The translations under genes were made by a program, and so were the position numbers. This document shows positions 48,724 to 60,983 of a stretch of DNA of 64,000 nucleotides, in pieces (position 1 is the stretch's first letter; each line of letters starts with the position of its first letter). The stretch covers positions 8,743,475 to 8,807,474 of the forward strand of contig CALNVZ010003435.1 in the NCBI GenBank assembly GCA_940671915.1, given 5' to 3'. The DNA is from Paracentrotus lividus (taxonomy: Eukaryota; Echinodermata; Echinoidea; Camarodonta; Echinidae). The notes under the pieces were generated by a model. It saw only the letters and a program-made list of their open reading frames with translations, did not search any database and was not told the DNA's origin.

Positions 48724-50268
48724 TCATCCATCTCTCTCGCTATCATTTTCAATGAACTTTCATCATAATATCACTCTTTATATTGTGTGTCTCGTGTACC
48801 TCTTATTCCTCGCCCCATGTCTCCTTGTCCGCCATCTTCATGATCTTGGATGCGATCCTCAAGAATCAGATTCTTATTTCCAGGTGATGAAAGCTCATGA
48901 TCGTCACGTATTGGCAATCATTATGATACATGTGATACCGCTATGGATATTGGTATAATGAACGGATTTAATATGCCGTGTGGCTCTCTCTCTCAAAAAT
49001 ACGCCCACATCTTTTTTTCGTCTCTAGGCATTCTATAGAGGTCGTTAGTCGCAAATTTGTATTTTCATTGTTGAAAATTTGAGGATGAAGTTTAAGAGGA
49101 TCCTGTGATTATTACATTTTTAAGATGATGATCGGAATCACAGAATCCAACCCCTCCCCCCCCCCAAAAAAAAAGAGTAGTTCCCTGATGACGAAAATGA
49201 ACACGGGCAGCATATGTGCATATAGTGGGAAAAGGGTTGGCGTTGAATGGGTACATGGGGGGGGGGGGGGGCAGAGCACGCGGCGGGGCCACGGAAAGGC
49301 GTGGGTCACAGAAGGGGTGGAGCATGGAGCATGATTTGGGGTTTAATGGTCTTATGACATGCTATATAAATTCATACCAAATCTAATATGAATTTCAAAG
49401 CACTTGGCTCTCCTTACATGGGAAATTAAGAAAAAAAAACACAAACAAACAAACAAAATAGCAGAAAACAAAACAACAAAAACAACAAAAACTATAAGCC
49501 TTTAGCTGCAAAAATTGGTTGGAAGACTCATGTGGCACTTGCATACTACACTCTTACTTCTTTTTTCCCCTGATGTACTATTTCTGTTTCCAAGGGGCAA
49601 CGATTCCGTCGACAATATGATACACATACAATCATAACTGTTTCAAAAATGTATATTGCCCGTTGCGCAGACTTGGAGTATAGTTCCCACACGAAAGGGA
49701 ACTTTGGCCCGGGACGACGGGGAACCAAATTAAGTTAAGGAGTCCTAAAAGCCGCCGAAAAACGTGGGTCTTTACCGCACAGCGAGATATTTTTCGTTTA
49801 ACTTCAAGAACCAACAGAGCCATTATCCCTGCACGAGATGAGGGAATGAAATGAGAAGAGGAGTCAGGTATTTCGTGTTTAAATTTTCATCTACAAGCTT
49901 TCTTTTAACGTAAAGATCTTCGTCTTCGAAAGTATTAAATCAAAATGAAAAAATCAATTTAGATCGAATGGAGAGAAAGTGAGAATTGCAAAAAAAAAAA
50001 GAAAAAAAAGTCATAATTATTATACCGAATCATCCTGAAAATGCTGGAATCATGGTTCATAAATACAATACAAGCTAAAAATCACTGATTCCATAATTGT
50101 GAGATTTACAAAGACTTAGATATGTTTTAATGGTACTTCTAAACTTGTTCAACCCTTTTCGAAAACGCTTTCACTCCTCTGATGAATTACCCCTTTCCAC
50201 CAGTTTAATTACTATAGAGTTTAGGTTTAGGGAAGGGTATAGTTTGAAGTCCAGAGTTCAAGTTATAG
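47609..50268. other. Non-coding DNA with short simple repeats
   Basis: A (CT)n run at 48690-48722, a C/A run at 49154-49174, a poly-G run at 49257-49270 and A-rich tracts at 49428-49490. No gene recognised. Confidence 0.45.
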
Positions 50269-50307
50269 TGTATTGAATTTACAACGGCACAATTTTCGCA
50301 AGAGAAA

Positions 50308-50481
50308 ATGTCATGGGATCATGAAAACGTCCTCCTGCACGCCAACGACCATGACGACTACGAGACGTGTCTCGTCGTTGACTTCTTCCCTCCAACCCAT
50401 CCTAACGTCCCCATGGGTGATGAGAGGGAAGTGGAGAACGAACGAAGACCTTGGGTTTTAATTCGATTTGTGATCACATAA
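50308..50481 (+). CDS. Short open frame with coding-like composition, unknown
   Basis: 57 codons from ATG at 50308 to TAA; the frame is open from 50269. It reads MSWDHENVLLHANDHDDYE, then TCLVVDFFPPTHPNVPMG and a charged end with RRPWVLIRF. Codons in the first half mostly end in C or G (GTC CTC CTG CAC GCC AAC GAC), unlike the AT-rich surroundings, and the sequence is not low complexity. No family is recognised. It could be an exon of a plus-strand gene, a pseudogene fragment, or chance. GGTGATGAG inside it (50415) is a possible weak donor. No clear acceptor was found. Confidence 0.25.
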   Translation: MSWDHENVLLHANDHDDYETCLVVDFFPPTHPNVPMGDEREVENERRPWVLIRFVIT

Positions 50482-50550
50482 CGCTTCGAGAGAGGTTCAT
50501 AAAAAAATTGTTCGACATCGTGAGAATGATATAGCAAATACTCCTCTTGC

Positions 50551-50554
<4 letters not shown>

Positions 50555-50587
<33 letters not shown>
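50555..50587. repeat. (CT)n microsatellite
   Basis: Perfect CT run of about 32 bp, 25 bp before a MITE. Confidence 0.95.
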
Positions 50588-50592
<5 letters not shown>

Positions 50593-50612
50593 TCATTTTT
50601 CTTTCCTCTTTA

Positions 50613-51520
50613 AGGGCCTGTTCCACAGAAGGCGATCGTTGTGGCGACAACCTGCGAAATACTTTTTATTACCCATCGCCACCATGCGCAGGTCCAATCG
50701 CCTATAAGATCGTGAATTATCGCGTCTGTCGCCAACAAACGTAGCAAAATTCTGTTCGCCGCTAGTTTCTCAACAAGTTAAACAATAGCCGGCGTCAGTT
50801 GGGTTGACGTAAATGACCGTATTAGCCTGTCTTCTAACAAGTTAAACAATAGCCGGCGTCAGTTGGGTTGACGTAAATAACCGTACCCTGTCTTCTCTTG
50901 TCGCGACAAGGTGCTATCGTAGATTGTCGCCAGATAGAACATGTTTAGCAGAGCAGAACGGCGGCCAGTTGCAGGTTGCCGCGCTCCAGCGTACGTTGCA
51001 CGCATCGCTGAACCGAAAGGCCAGTGAAATTTAAGCCGCTACGGCCTTTGTCGCCACCTACATTCACCAAAATCAGGATCGGCCTCCCATTCAGATACTG
51101 TACAGTCGCCGCTGATTTTTGAAATTTTCAAAAATCACTTACGACCCAAATTATAACGCGCGACTGAGAGGACTATCAAGAATATAAAGGCGACAGGCCA
51201 CCATCAGGTAGAAAACACTCGATCGCCTGTGTCAGTCGCAAGGATCGCCACAGTGCGCAAGTTCATATTTTGGTTGATTTTAAGCTGCGCAAGAGAAGTC
51301 GAGCTGCGAGATGCGCGAAGGTCGAGGCTATTGTATTATCGGATACAAGCTATTGTTAGTCTATTGTTTGCGTGGAAGCAAGCCGTTGTCGTAGCCTATC
51401 GTAGACAGAATCGTAGATTCGTATATGATCTTCGGTCACCTACGATTTTGACACGATTCTGGCAGGTTATAGCACACATAGGTTGTCGCCACAACGATCG
51501 CCTTCTGTGGGACAGGCCCT
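50613..51520. mobile_element. PIF/Harbinger-like MITE (908 bp, TTA target duplication)
   Basis: The left end AGGGCCTGTTCCACAGAAGG continues through GCGATCGTTGTGGCGACAACC. The right end is its complement with one mismatch, giving terminal repeats of about 43 bp. The flanks are TTA at 50610-50612 and TTA at 51521-51523. A TTA duplication with AGGGCC-type ends fits PIF/Harbinger. Inside, a 57-bp segment (ACAAGTTAAACAATAGCCGG then TTGGGTTGACGTAAAT) is tandemly duplicated at about 50773-50822 and 50838-50883. The frame at 51229-51690 runs out of the element and has no transposase signature. Confidence 0.85.
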
Positions 51521-51556
51521 TTACTTACATGTATGTTATTACTTTAATAATATGTA

Positions 51557-52414
51557 GGGGAGACCGGGTATGGACGTTACAAAATTCACATTTTGGGCCA
51601 GATAATTCTAATGAAAGAACTCACGCACTCCATATTGGGTCAGTAGTTAGCCTATTATGTTGGCTAAAACCTGAGGCATATAAAACTTGAAAACATGTAA
51701 ACACTAATTAACTACAGCTTAATTAGTGAAGACATTTTTTTGTAACAACCTACCCCATATACGGGGTAGGTTGTTACACAATACGGGGTCAATTGTTACA
51801 ATATGTAAACATACGGGGTAAGTTGACAATGTGTAAATCTCTTATACCATACTTTAATTTCAACTTTCCAGTTTCTTGACATCGTTAACAGTAGATCAAG
51901 TAGAGCTCTAGAATAGACAAAAGTAACAATAGAAAAATAAAAATATTAACACCTGAAAATTGAGACAAAATGTAATTTTACATATGTAATGTAATTGGGG
52001 TACGTTGTTACATCAACATGGGGTAGGTTGTTGTAACAGCCAACCCCATGGGTGATTTTACACACAGAAATCAACTGTAGCACAGTCATTAGGCAGAATT
52101 ACAGGGCATGGCTAGGGGGTTTATTAGTGACATACATGTACTATATTTACAATACCAGACTATCATCATGTGCCTTCAGTTGTAAGAGCTATTACAAATT
52201 TCAATTTTTGTCAAAAATTTACTTTGAACTGTAAAGAATGGTTTTTGTTGATTTACTTTTTAATAAAACAACGGAGAAACCTCACGACCGGCAGTTCATC
52301 ACAGCTATATGTAGGCTGTATATAGATGCCAGTTAGCTCATCCTCTCTTGTTCCATCTTAGCACACTGAGAACTGTAACAACTGACCCGTGTAACTTCCA
52401 TACCCGGTCTCCCC
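51557..52414. mobile_element. 858-bp MITE with GGGGAGACCGGGTATGG ends, TA duplication
   Basis: The left end GGGGAGACCGGGTATGGACG and the complement of the right end, GGGGAGACCGGGTATGGAAG, match over the first 24 bp with one mismatch. Both are flanked by TA (51555-51556, 52415-52416). Internally, GGGGTAGGTTGTTACA-type modules recur in both orientations at about 51749-51800 and 52000-52048. No transposase. The TA duplication suggests Tc1/mariner; other TA-targeting groups are possible. Confidence 0.85.
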
Positions 52415-54129
52415 TATTATGTATCGATATAAAATGTAGATACATGTATGCTTGAATTTTCGTAACCTTTCCCGCCTATATTATTTTGACACTGAGCTCC
52501 TTTATATTTTTGGATATAACTCGAAGAAAATCTTTAATCTAATTAGTTATGTTTCCCAAATGTATCGATACCATCCCATATATTAATTATTATTACTGTA
52601 AATTACGTATCACACTAATAACTATAGAAGCTCATACTCTGTTCGTTTTCTCATAATTAATTCGGATTAAATGATACAAAATAAACAAATTTCAAATATA
52701 TATATATATTTTTGTGAAACTTTCGTGGAAGATTTTGTGACCTACAAAATGATATCGAGCTGAATTTGATTAAATTATCAGATTGAATTAAAATTGAATT
52801 TTCAATTCCATGAGTATTTATGTCATGATTTATTTCACTCTCTCCTACTTTCCCACAGTTAGATCATGTAGATTGAATGGATAATCAAGACAGGTTTATT
52901 TTCATATTTAATCTTGATTCCCCCTGACACACTACCCAGTGCCAGGGTCACGTAACGGGGTAGAAATGTAAATTGTTATTCTTGTTTTGGCCAATCAAAT
53001 AATGGACTGTCAATCACTGATTAACACCAACATATTTTCTTGCTTTATTGACAAACTTCCTTGAATTTACTTTTCTAAACCAAAGTCTCGTTAATATTTA
53101 AAGAGAGCTAGGATTGGGTGCAAAGTTATGAAAATAGAAAATAACAGTGAACTTTGTGAATTGCGACAGAGCAAACTCCGGATTTGTGTGAGTGCAAACA
53201 TAATATCGACCCCACGTCCTGCACGTTTTGTCCCTTTTCTTAGATGGCCGTGTGAACTTCAAATAGATTTTAACAGATTTCCGATTTGCCTTGTTGTAAA
53301 CATCACTTTGTTATATTTATTCTGAAATGAATGCTGTCTTTTCTTGTCCATCTCATGTAAAAATGAGTCATGCGAAATATGTTGGATTAATGTTATTAGG
53401 TTTCAGATATGAAGCGTGTCCGAGTGTACGTGTTCATATAATCATATTTCCTAAGGATATATTTTTCATGATTTTGTTGTTTACAAGGTTTCAATACAAT
53501 ACAGGTGAAAGCCCTTTTTAAAAATTATGTTGACTTCATCCGAGAATATTCATGGTTTGAACGTGTCACAGTTAGTTCGGACCAATAAACGATAATAATC
53601 TGAAGATGGAGAGTCTGATATGTGACATTTAAACCTATAATTGACGCCCCAAATAGAAGATCCTTCGGGGATTTTGGTAACGAATTAAACAGATTTTGTC
53701 TTCTTCAACAGTTTTATGTTATGTCTGTCGACCAGAGTAATACGCAATCAACTTTCAATTTACAAACCTTATTCTCATTCACAACTGATTATCGTATATA
53801 TTGGGTATAATTAGCCGCCATTTTGTGGATAAAGAACTCCCGAACACCGATCGTTCAGCATTTAATTGAGCACTGCCTTATCAGTCAGGTATAATCAATA
53901 ACAAACCAAACAATTTTGTTTTGTTTTTATGTATCGATTAAAAAATGGTGATTGTTTCATTCGTATCTCTGAGCAACCAATTATTGCCTTATCTTGTATA
54001 AACATGATACATGAAGTAAAACAATTAATATTATGAATATCAGGATATATGAATATAATTTAATTACATCATATCGTTTTTACAACTAAACAAATAAATT
54101 GATACACGTGGTCCCTTCAAGCATATACC
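52415..54129. other. AT-rich non-coding DNA
   Basis: No gene or element recognised. Frames at 53128-53521 have no family signature. Confidence 0.45.
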
Positions 54130-54131
54130 TA

Positions 54132-54367
54132 ATGCTACAGTCACACAGATATTTATGTTGAGATACGTAATGGTGTTGCGTCGAAATTTTTTTTTTCTGC
54201 AGATCCCCATGGATGCCTCCCCGTCATAGTCAGCAGTGGAAATAGTAATCATTTTGTTCATCCAATAAAGCAAATAAATACATAAGAAATGATAGAATAG
54301 AAGATGAAATAAGGATAAAACAACAAAAACGTATAACTAAACGAAAGTGTCTGTGTGACTGTAGCAT
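54132..54367. mobile_element. 236-bp MITE with ATGCTACAGTCACACAGA ends, TA duplication
   Basis: Left ATGCTACAGTCACACAGA and right TCTGTGTGACTGTAGCAT are inverted repeats of about 18 bp, flanked by TA at 54130-54131 and 54368-54369. No coding sequence. Its superfamily is likely Tc1/mariner by the TA target. Confidence 0.85.
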
Positions 54368-54429
54368 TACTTTTCAAGTCATCGGATACATGGGATAGGG
54401 CTGACGGCTTACACACAGATCAATATGAG

Positions 54430-54820
54430 GTTTCACTATTGACCACTACAAGGGTACACAGGTGGGGATAGTATTGCACCCTGAGGCACCTTCTACTCAA
54501 AATACTGACCCCTTCCAGTCAGATTCAAGGGGAGGTGGCGAATCTCGAGAGGTCTACCCCTCCCGGTCCAAACAGCAAATATGAATTAATTTATTTTTAT
54601 ACTGCGGCACCGCTCCCTATATTGGCGGTCTGCAAATAATTTTTTTTTCTTCTTCAAATGACAAATCTAACATTTGTGATGGCAACCCCTTTCCCCTTCC
54701 CTGCACCTAAACACATCAAATAAGGGTTTCCCCATTGACCACATACCATGACTACAAGGGTACACATAGGGAGTTGTATTGCACCCTTTCAGCACCCTCT
54801 AGTGGAAACGTACCCCCTCC
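54430..54820. repeat. Diverged direct repeat, about 310 bp apart
   Basis: The segment containing TTGACCACTACAAGGGTACA and GTATTGCACCCT at 54440-54482 recurs at 54737-54789 with substitutions and a small insertion. The following AGGCACCTTCTA / CAGCACCCTCTA also match. Confidence 0.7.
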
Positions 54821-55019
54821 ACACTTCCTCAACATCGTGATGTCTGTCAAAGTGTCAATCCGAAAAGAAAAAAAAACAGTGTTTAGTAGACATGCTCCTT
54901 CAACCCATGTCACAAACAAGTTTGATCAGTTTCTTAACTGGAAATAGATAAGAAGAAAGAATCTGAAATGTTGGTTTATTATGGTCGATGCTATCTTGTG
55001 ATCCCCTCTTCCTTTTCTC

Positions 55020-55610
55020 TTCCACCTTCCCTCCTCCTCTCCTCTATCGTATTCAAACCTCCAACTTGAACCGAATGCACATCCACTGAACTAAGATTAT
55101 TCAATGTTATGTTGGTTATTATTGTTGCTATCTTGCCTCCCATCTTTTTCTCTCTACTCTTCTTCTCCTCCTAAATGTATAACTACTCTCCTCTCCCCAT
55201 CCCATCTTATTTAATTCCTCAAACCTAAGAAACTATACAAACTCTATCACCTGAGCTCATAATCATGTGAATGCTATGGTATTGTTCATTCCTCTTTTCC
55301 CGTCCTTCCATCCTCACCCAATTCCCCCTCCCCTTCCCTCCTTCTCTCCTCACTACTACCCTCCCAATTCATTCTCAACCGAGAAAAACCGAACTCTATC
55401 ACCTGAGCTCAAATCATGTGGATGCTAGGTCGGTATTGTTCTTCTCATCCTTTTCCTTCTCATCTTCTTCTCCACCTCCATTCATCCTACCCCTTCCTCT
55501 CTTCTCTCCTCCTACTACCCCCCATCTCATCCTCAAAACTAAGAACCGAACTCTATCACCTGAGCAATCTATGTGGATGCTAGGTCGGTTATTGTTGTTA
55601 TCATTCGATG
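55020..55610. repeat. Minisatellite, about 150-bp units, four copies
   Basis: The core AACTCTATCACCTGAGCTCA, then ATCATGTGGATGCTAGGTCGG and TATTGTT, recurs near 55230, 55385 and 55545, with a more diverged first copy near 55065. The cores are separated by pyrimidine-rich linkers of CCTTCTCCTC type. The Ser/Pro-rich frame across it is an artefact. Confidence 0.85.
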
Positions 55611-55939
55611 AGCACCAGAGAGCTGCACGCTCTAATTAAAATCCCCGCACCAATAGGCCTATATAAAGTACCATAACGGTTCTTCTCAATCTTACCTGCG
55701 CAAGGAAAGAATTACATTGCCTCAATCGCTCGAATCTTAATCCGGAAGTTTCTGACTTCATTGAGGAGGAGATTATAAAAGAGGATAACATGTCCGATAT
55801 GAACAGCCTCTTTCAACTCTCTACCTTTCTGGATTCACCAACCAACATGACCAATTGAGGGCAAGGAAAGACGGATTCGATAAAGAATATTGAAAATTTA
55901 AGAAACTTTTTTAAGAACCACTATGTGATGTGACGTTAA

Positions 55940-55940
<1 letters not shown>

Positions 55941-55975
<35 letters not shown>
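55941..55975. repeat. Poly-A tract of 35 bp
   Basis: Uninterrupted A run with no recognisable retroposed sequence before it. Confidence 0.9.
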
Positions 55976-55979
<4 letters not shown>

Positions 55980-56865
55980 TCAGCATGACGACTTGTTTTG
56001 GGGACGATTTCTGATCATTTTGACACCTCTTCTTTTCATAATCAGGGTATACAGAGGGAATTACATTTACAAAGTTTTGAGACTCTCGTGACTTAACAAT
56101 ATCATCATTTCAAACTAGTCATCATTGATATGATGGTCATCATGACAATAGATATGTAAATAAATACGTGATTTCTCTTTGAATCAGTGATGATGTCACG
56201 TTCAGGACGTCACCAGAGGGGTCAAAGTATTGGATGCAACATTCCATTAAAAATTTTGAGGCCTGGATTCTAAATTTCAAACCTTCTTTTCTTCTGGGGA
56301 AAGTTGGCATAATACTCCCAAATTGAAAAAAAATAGAAATAAAATAGAAATAAAATAAAAAAATGGCCCTGTGACGCCCCAGCCTGGTGACATTTCAGAT
56401 GAAATTCGTAAACGAACACCTTAACTATTGATCATACGTGTACACTGAAGGGTGTGTTTCAGAGGGTCGTGTCTCTCGAGGAATGATTGCAGGTAGACTG
56501 ATTACGGAAATTAATCCCTGAGTGAAATCTTAAGATCAATCTAGACATTTGAACACCTCTGACCCACTTTCCCTTGTAATGATGAGGAGGCTATTTCCTT
56601 CGGTAAACTGGACTAAAATATTCATGACACCAAACATGGAACGTTATAGGTGGGCCAGAGATAAAAATGTGCTCTCGCGGGGGAATAATGTTCAGCTCGA
56701 ACGGTTTCTCGATACGAGTTATGATTTAATCATAAGTCATATAATGATGTTGGTAGTAGAAATACATGCTTATAGAAATTGGGTAACCTTGGAGGACTTG
56801 CATTTAATACTTGAATCTAAAATCGCTATACCAGCAGTATGAGCAGGAATGGTGTAAGGTGACTT

Positions 56866-56961
56866 GAGTGACTCTCATAATGACACATTGAGTGACTCTC
56901 ATAATGACACATTGAGTGACTCTCATAATGACACATTGAGTGACTCTCATAATGACACATT
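56866..56961. repeat. 24-bp tandem repeat, exactly four copies
   Basis: Four identical 24-bp units built from GAGTGACTCTCATAATGACA and CATT, 96 bp in all. I saw no mismatch between units. There are no spacers, so it is not a CRISPR array. GAGTGACTC is itself a palindrome. Confidence 0.95.
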
Positions 56962-58314
56962 AAACTTTGTATTTTAATTCGATATTAAAACAAGATATCC
57001 CGGATACCTTATTTCTTTGCACCTTCTTGTTTCTTTCGAAAACACGATATCACTAGATATTACTATCAGACGTTGACACCATGTATAATCTGTTTTTATA
57101 AAATAAAAAAAAATCATTTAGTTGACTGTAGGCACTTTGCGAAACATCAAAAAGAGGTTGAAAAGAAGAAGACAACATTGCACTCAAACATTCTTTTTTC
57201 TTTCGAATTTGAACTCGTTAACGAGACAAACAAGCCATAAGCATCACTTTTTATGCGATTTATTACAAAGCATAAGTGACATCATTTGGCAAACACAATA
57301 TTCTTAACTACAAATAAAGTCATGTATCATGATTTACAAATTGAAAAGCATGTCACATTCGAGGAGACGCAGATACGATTTATTAGACTGGGAGACACAA
57401 TGGCGGCCTCCTAAATGAAAGAATGATATATCTACACATGATGACTCTCTGATGATATTATATATTTGTTTATCCAATATCGATGTTTTGATTTCAATAA
57501 GTTCTTCGGGGATCATTTATTATGTGCATTACCCGTGGAGAACCCGAATTCAAATCGACTCAAAATCAATACATTTTTTTTTTCTCCTCTCCTTCTTTTC
57601 TTCAAGAACTGACGCTACGGTTACACTAAAGAGCGCGATACAAATTGAGAAGAGATCTAACACACGATGACATGGCTCATAATTGTTAAATGTGTGTTGG
57701 TGAGCCAGTGTGACGGTCGCTTAAGGTCAAAACCCTCGAAGGAATGTCGAAGAAGACTTCGTTTGTGTTGTCTGATTCAAATTGTATTCAGGATAAAAGG
57801 TTTTGCGTTATTGAGGAAGTATGGCATCAAAAGTAATGTTGTCATTAAAATTGACTTTTATAATTATTAAATACTTATGATATTTATCATTTGACTTTAT
57901 AGGCCTAAAACTAAATTGATGTATATTACTATGGTCGCTATGGTTACCTCTTTCATAATGCATAACACTGTCACTTGTCACGTCACGTGCATTTAAACAG
58001 AAACTAAAATACCATTCTCGTAAACTAATGAGGGTTTTTCCTTTTCGTTGAGCCATTGTTGTCACATTTTCTAAAAGGCGGTGCAAAAAATATAAATCGG
58101 GCTCTTTCTACACCGACCATGCCGACATAAATAGACGCGCATTTCATACACTAATCGTTATGTTTATAAGATGTGGCTTAAGATTTTTGGAAGATGATGG
58201 AAGGGGCTCAAAATGCTAGGTGTAAAGAAATTTGACAACGATGCGTAAACCTTCGACACACAGCACCCTCTTAACTTTAAAAAGTGTAAAAGGTTGCTTG
58301 TTTTATGCGGTGGT
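56962..58314. other. AT-rich non-coding DNA
   Basis: No gene recognised. The frame at 56549-56842, just before the tandem repeat, is also unsupported. Confidence 0.45.
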
Positions 58315-58432
58315 ACGGTCACAACACGTCTCGACGACGCGTAATGAGGGCAACGTACAACTATCTCCTTACGACGTGTGTAACACCACGTCATAGAGGG
58401 TTACACGTTTACACTTACGACGTATTGTGACA
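58315..58432. mobile_element. Possible small MITE with GGTCACAACACGTC end
   Basis: The left CGGTCACAACACGTCTCGAC and the complement of the right end (TTGTCACAATACGTCGTAAG) are imperfect inverted repeats. The interior contains further ACGACGTG/CACGTC palindromic pieces. GC-rich against the flanks. The left end resembles that of 32535-32781. Confidence 0.5.
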
Positions 58433-59936
58433 ACTGTATTACGATGAAATGATATCACTTCAAGATGTAAGCACGTCTCTTCATCAGTATTCATCTTTTG
58501 CTTGTGGTTTTGAAACCTTCATCAAATAACTGGAAAGCAAACTTAACGTCATGCGTGGGGGTGTCACTCTTAATCTCAGATATTAGTCACAATTATATGT
58601 TTAAAAACTCTATCGCTTTCAGTGTAGGCGTTAATCCATCGCGATGAAAGATGCTCAAGTTTTGCGTTTCGTTTTCAAATTGATGCTCACGAGTCAAGAA
58701 TGGCATCGCTATTTGTTTACGTCAGTGTGTTTTTGCAGATTTAAGAAGATGAGCAAGATATCAAAACACTTTGCATTTTGAAGCTTTTCTGTAAAGAAAT
58801 GAGGCTTAACATTTTTGGCATGTGGATATGTTTACCCGTGTCCATGTAAGCAAAAGATCTTCGGATTTAGCGAGACTTTTTACCCCTTCAATTCAGCAAC
58901 ATGCATGCCAGGCATTTCAATGTGTCAAGTTCGCAATTGCTTCAAAAGAGCCAAATATATAAATGGTACATACCGAAACGCGTAAACATTTATACTTTGT
59001 GTGGTGGTGTCGTTGACAGGGGTTTGAGTATGACGGAGAGAATGTGCCTAACATAGACAGTAAATAAATATTCAAAGGAGTGTGTGATGGAAGGGGGATA
59101 ATCATGCATATTTCCATTTCCTTTAAAACTTATATGAGGGACTAGAATAAAAATAAAAATAAATCAAACATAATTATAAAAAATGATGGACTATAAAAGA
59201 GATATAAACAGAGAGAGAGAGTGTGTGTCATGGAATGTCTTCTGTAGCTGTGCACCCCGTGATGATATGATGACGATAATGACGCAAATATTATTCTAAA
59301 GATTGATATCGACACAAACGGGAGAGAGAGAATAAAAGACGAGAACATAATCAGCGCTGGAATATAAACAAAATTGGCTTCATAACTTGACATATACTGA
59401 CCACCATAATCCTCCTTAAAAGTCAAAAAGATTTCAAAATTCATATGCTAAAGAAACGAAATTCCAATCATAAACTCCCCTGACAAGATAAACTCTCGTA
59501 AACTTTTGCCCTCGTCAACATCTCAAAATATCTTACTTTATGATTCAAAGATATTTCCACAATGTATAGATCCGCAAAGGCAAGGGCAGATTTTGGATGT
59601 CGGAATATCATATCGATAGTGACTTTTAGATGGGAATCCAGTCCATATGAATTTGATCAAATATAAATAGAAAACAGACGATGACTGGATTAAGGTTACG
59701 TGCTTATTTGTTCATAATATGCCAATCATTTCCCGCCAACCGCAGAGCATGGAGAAACAGCCTACGACCAGTACTTTTAGTTTTTAATTAAAATTGATAT
59801 TAATCTTTCAGAATTATAGAATACGGGATAAAGTCTGCATAATTTGAATGAATTTTGATGTGGTGATATTCATACATTCAATATAGTAAATATATTAACA
59901 CCGTTTTATAACCAATTTTTAATATCTAAAACATTA
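58433..59936. other. AT-rich non-coding DNA
   Basis: Nothing recognised apart from short GA/GT runs near 59209-59227. Confidence 0.45.
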
Positions 59937-60983
59937 CAGGGTGACCCAGAAAAAAGGAAACCCAAGTTTGATCATCAATAATTTAAAAAATATTACCATG
60001 GTGATTATAATATTTATATCACTGGAAAGTGCAACTCATTACCATTTTAATGATACCCCGCTCAGCTTACCAATGTCACGCATCACTGAACCTCATTGTT
60101 TTGAATATGTCTTGCAAAATTGTGAGTGGTTCACTTTCACGCTCATTTAGATGGGTTGCTGCAATGTGCCTAAAAAGGGAACCCAACTTTCATCATCAAT
60201 CATTTTAAAAACATGACAGTAGTGATTATGACGTCTATATCACTGGAAAGTGTCACTCATTATCATTGATATCTCTTTCAGCTCACCAATGTCACGCATC
60301 ACTGAACCCCATTGTTCTGAAAATATCTTGCAAAATTGTGATTGATGCACTGTCATGCTTCTTACATTATCCATGGGGAACTGAAGGTTCTCTGGGTTGC
60401 CGTGACCAGTAACATGTTGAAATTACCTTGATGGTAAGATTAAAGGACTAAATAAGTAAAAATTTCCAACCCATTTATCAAACTCATTTATTTTAAGTCA
60501 CTGGAATGCTTTACTTAGATTTGTTAGGAATCTTTGAAGCAACTCATCTCAAGGAGCATGAAAGAGAACCTATCACAATTTTGCAAGACAATTTTCAAAA
60601 CAATGGGGTTCAGTGATGCATGATATTGGTGAGCTGAGAGAGGTATCATTATAATGGTAATGAGTTGTACTTTCCAGTGATATTAAATTCTTAATCACCA
60701 CTGAAATATTCTTGAAGTTATTGATGATCAAAGTTGGGTTTTCTTTCCAGGCACATTCACACAAACCATCTCAAGGTGCATGAAAGTGAACCACGCACAA
60801 TTTTACAAGACCTTTTCAAAACAATGGGGTTTAGTGATGCGTGACATTGGTGAGGTGAGTGAGGTATCATTAGAATGGCAATGAGTTGCACTTTACAGTG
60901 ATATAAATTTCATAATCACCATTGGAATATTTTTGAAATTATTGTTGATCAAAGTTGGGTTTCCTTTTTTCGGAAACACCCTG
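59937..60983. mobile_element. 1.05 kb foldback transposon with doubled arms (TA duplication)
   Basis: The left end CAGGGTGACCCAGAAAAAAG and the complement of the right end, CAGGGTGTTTCCGAAAAAAG, are flanked by TA (59935-59936, 60984-60985). A module of about 200 bp (AACCCAAGTTTGATCATCAA ... TATCACTGGAAAGTGCAACT ... ATCACTGAACCTCATTGTTT) occurs twice in direct order in the left half (from about 59955 and 60180). It occurs twice inverted in the right half (ending near 60740 and 60970). Each arm is thus a tandem pair, about 400 bp, around a centre near 60370-60560. No transposase. The CAGGGTG ends match those of 5409-6748. Confidence 0.88.

Noticed and set aside
50358-50552. Minus-strand frame containing GTLGWVGG as the missing APCDD1 exon
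   Set aside because: It has a Trp-Val like the expected junction, but no donor in the right phase and no match on either side.
51229-51690. 153-codon plus-strand frame
   Set aside because: It starts inside the Harbinger-like MITE and crosses into the next one; no transposase motifs.
56549-56842. 97-codon plus-strand frame
   Set aside because: No family, no codon bias, next to a tandem repeat.
56866-56961. CRISPR-like array
   Set aside because: Units are directly adjacent with no spacers, in a eukaryotic context.
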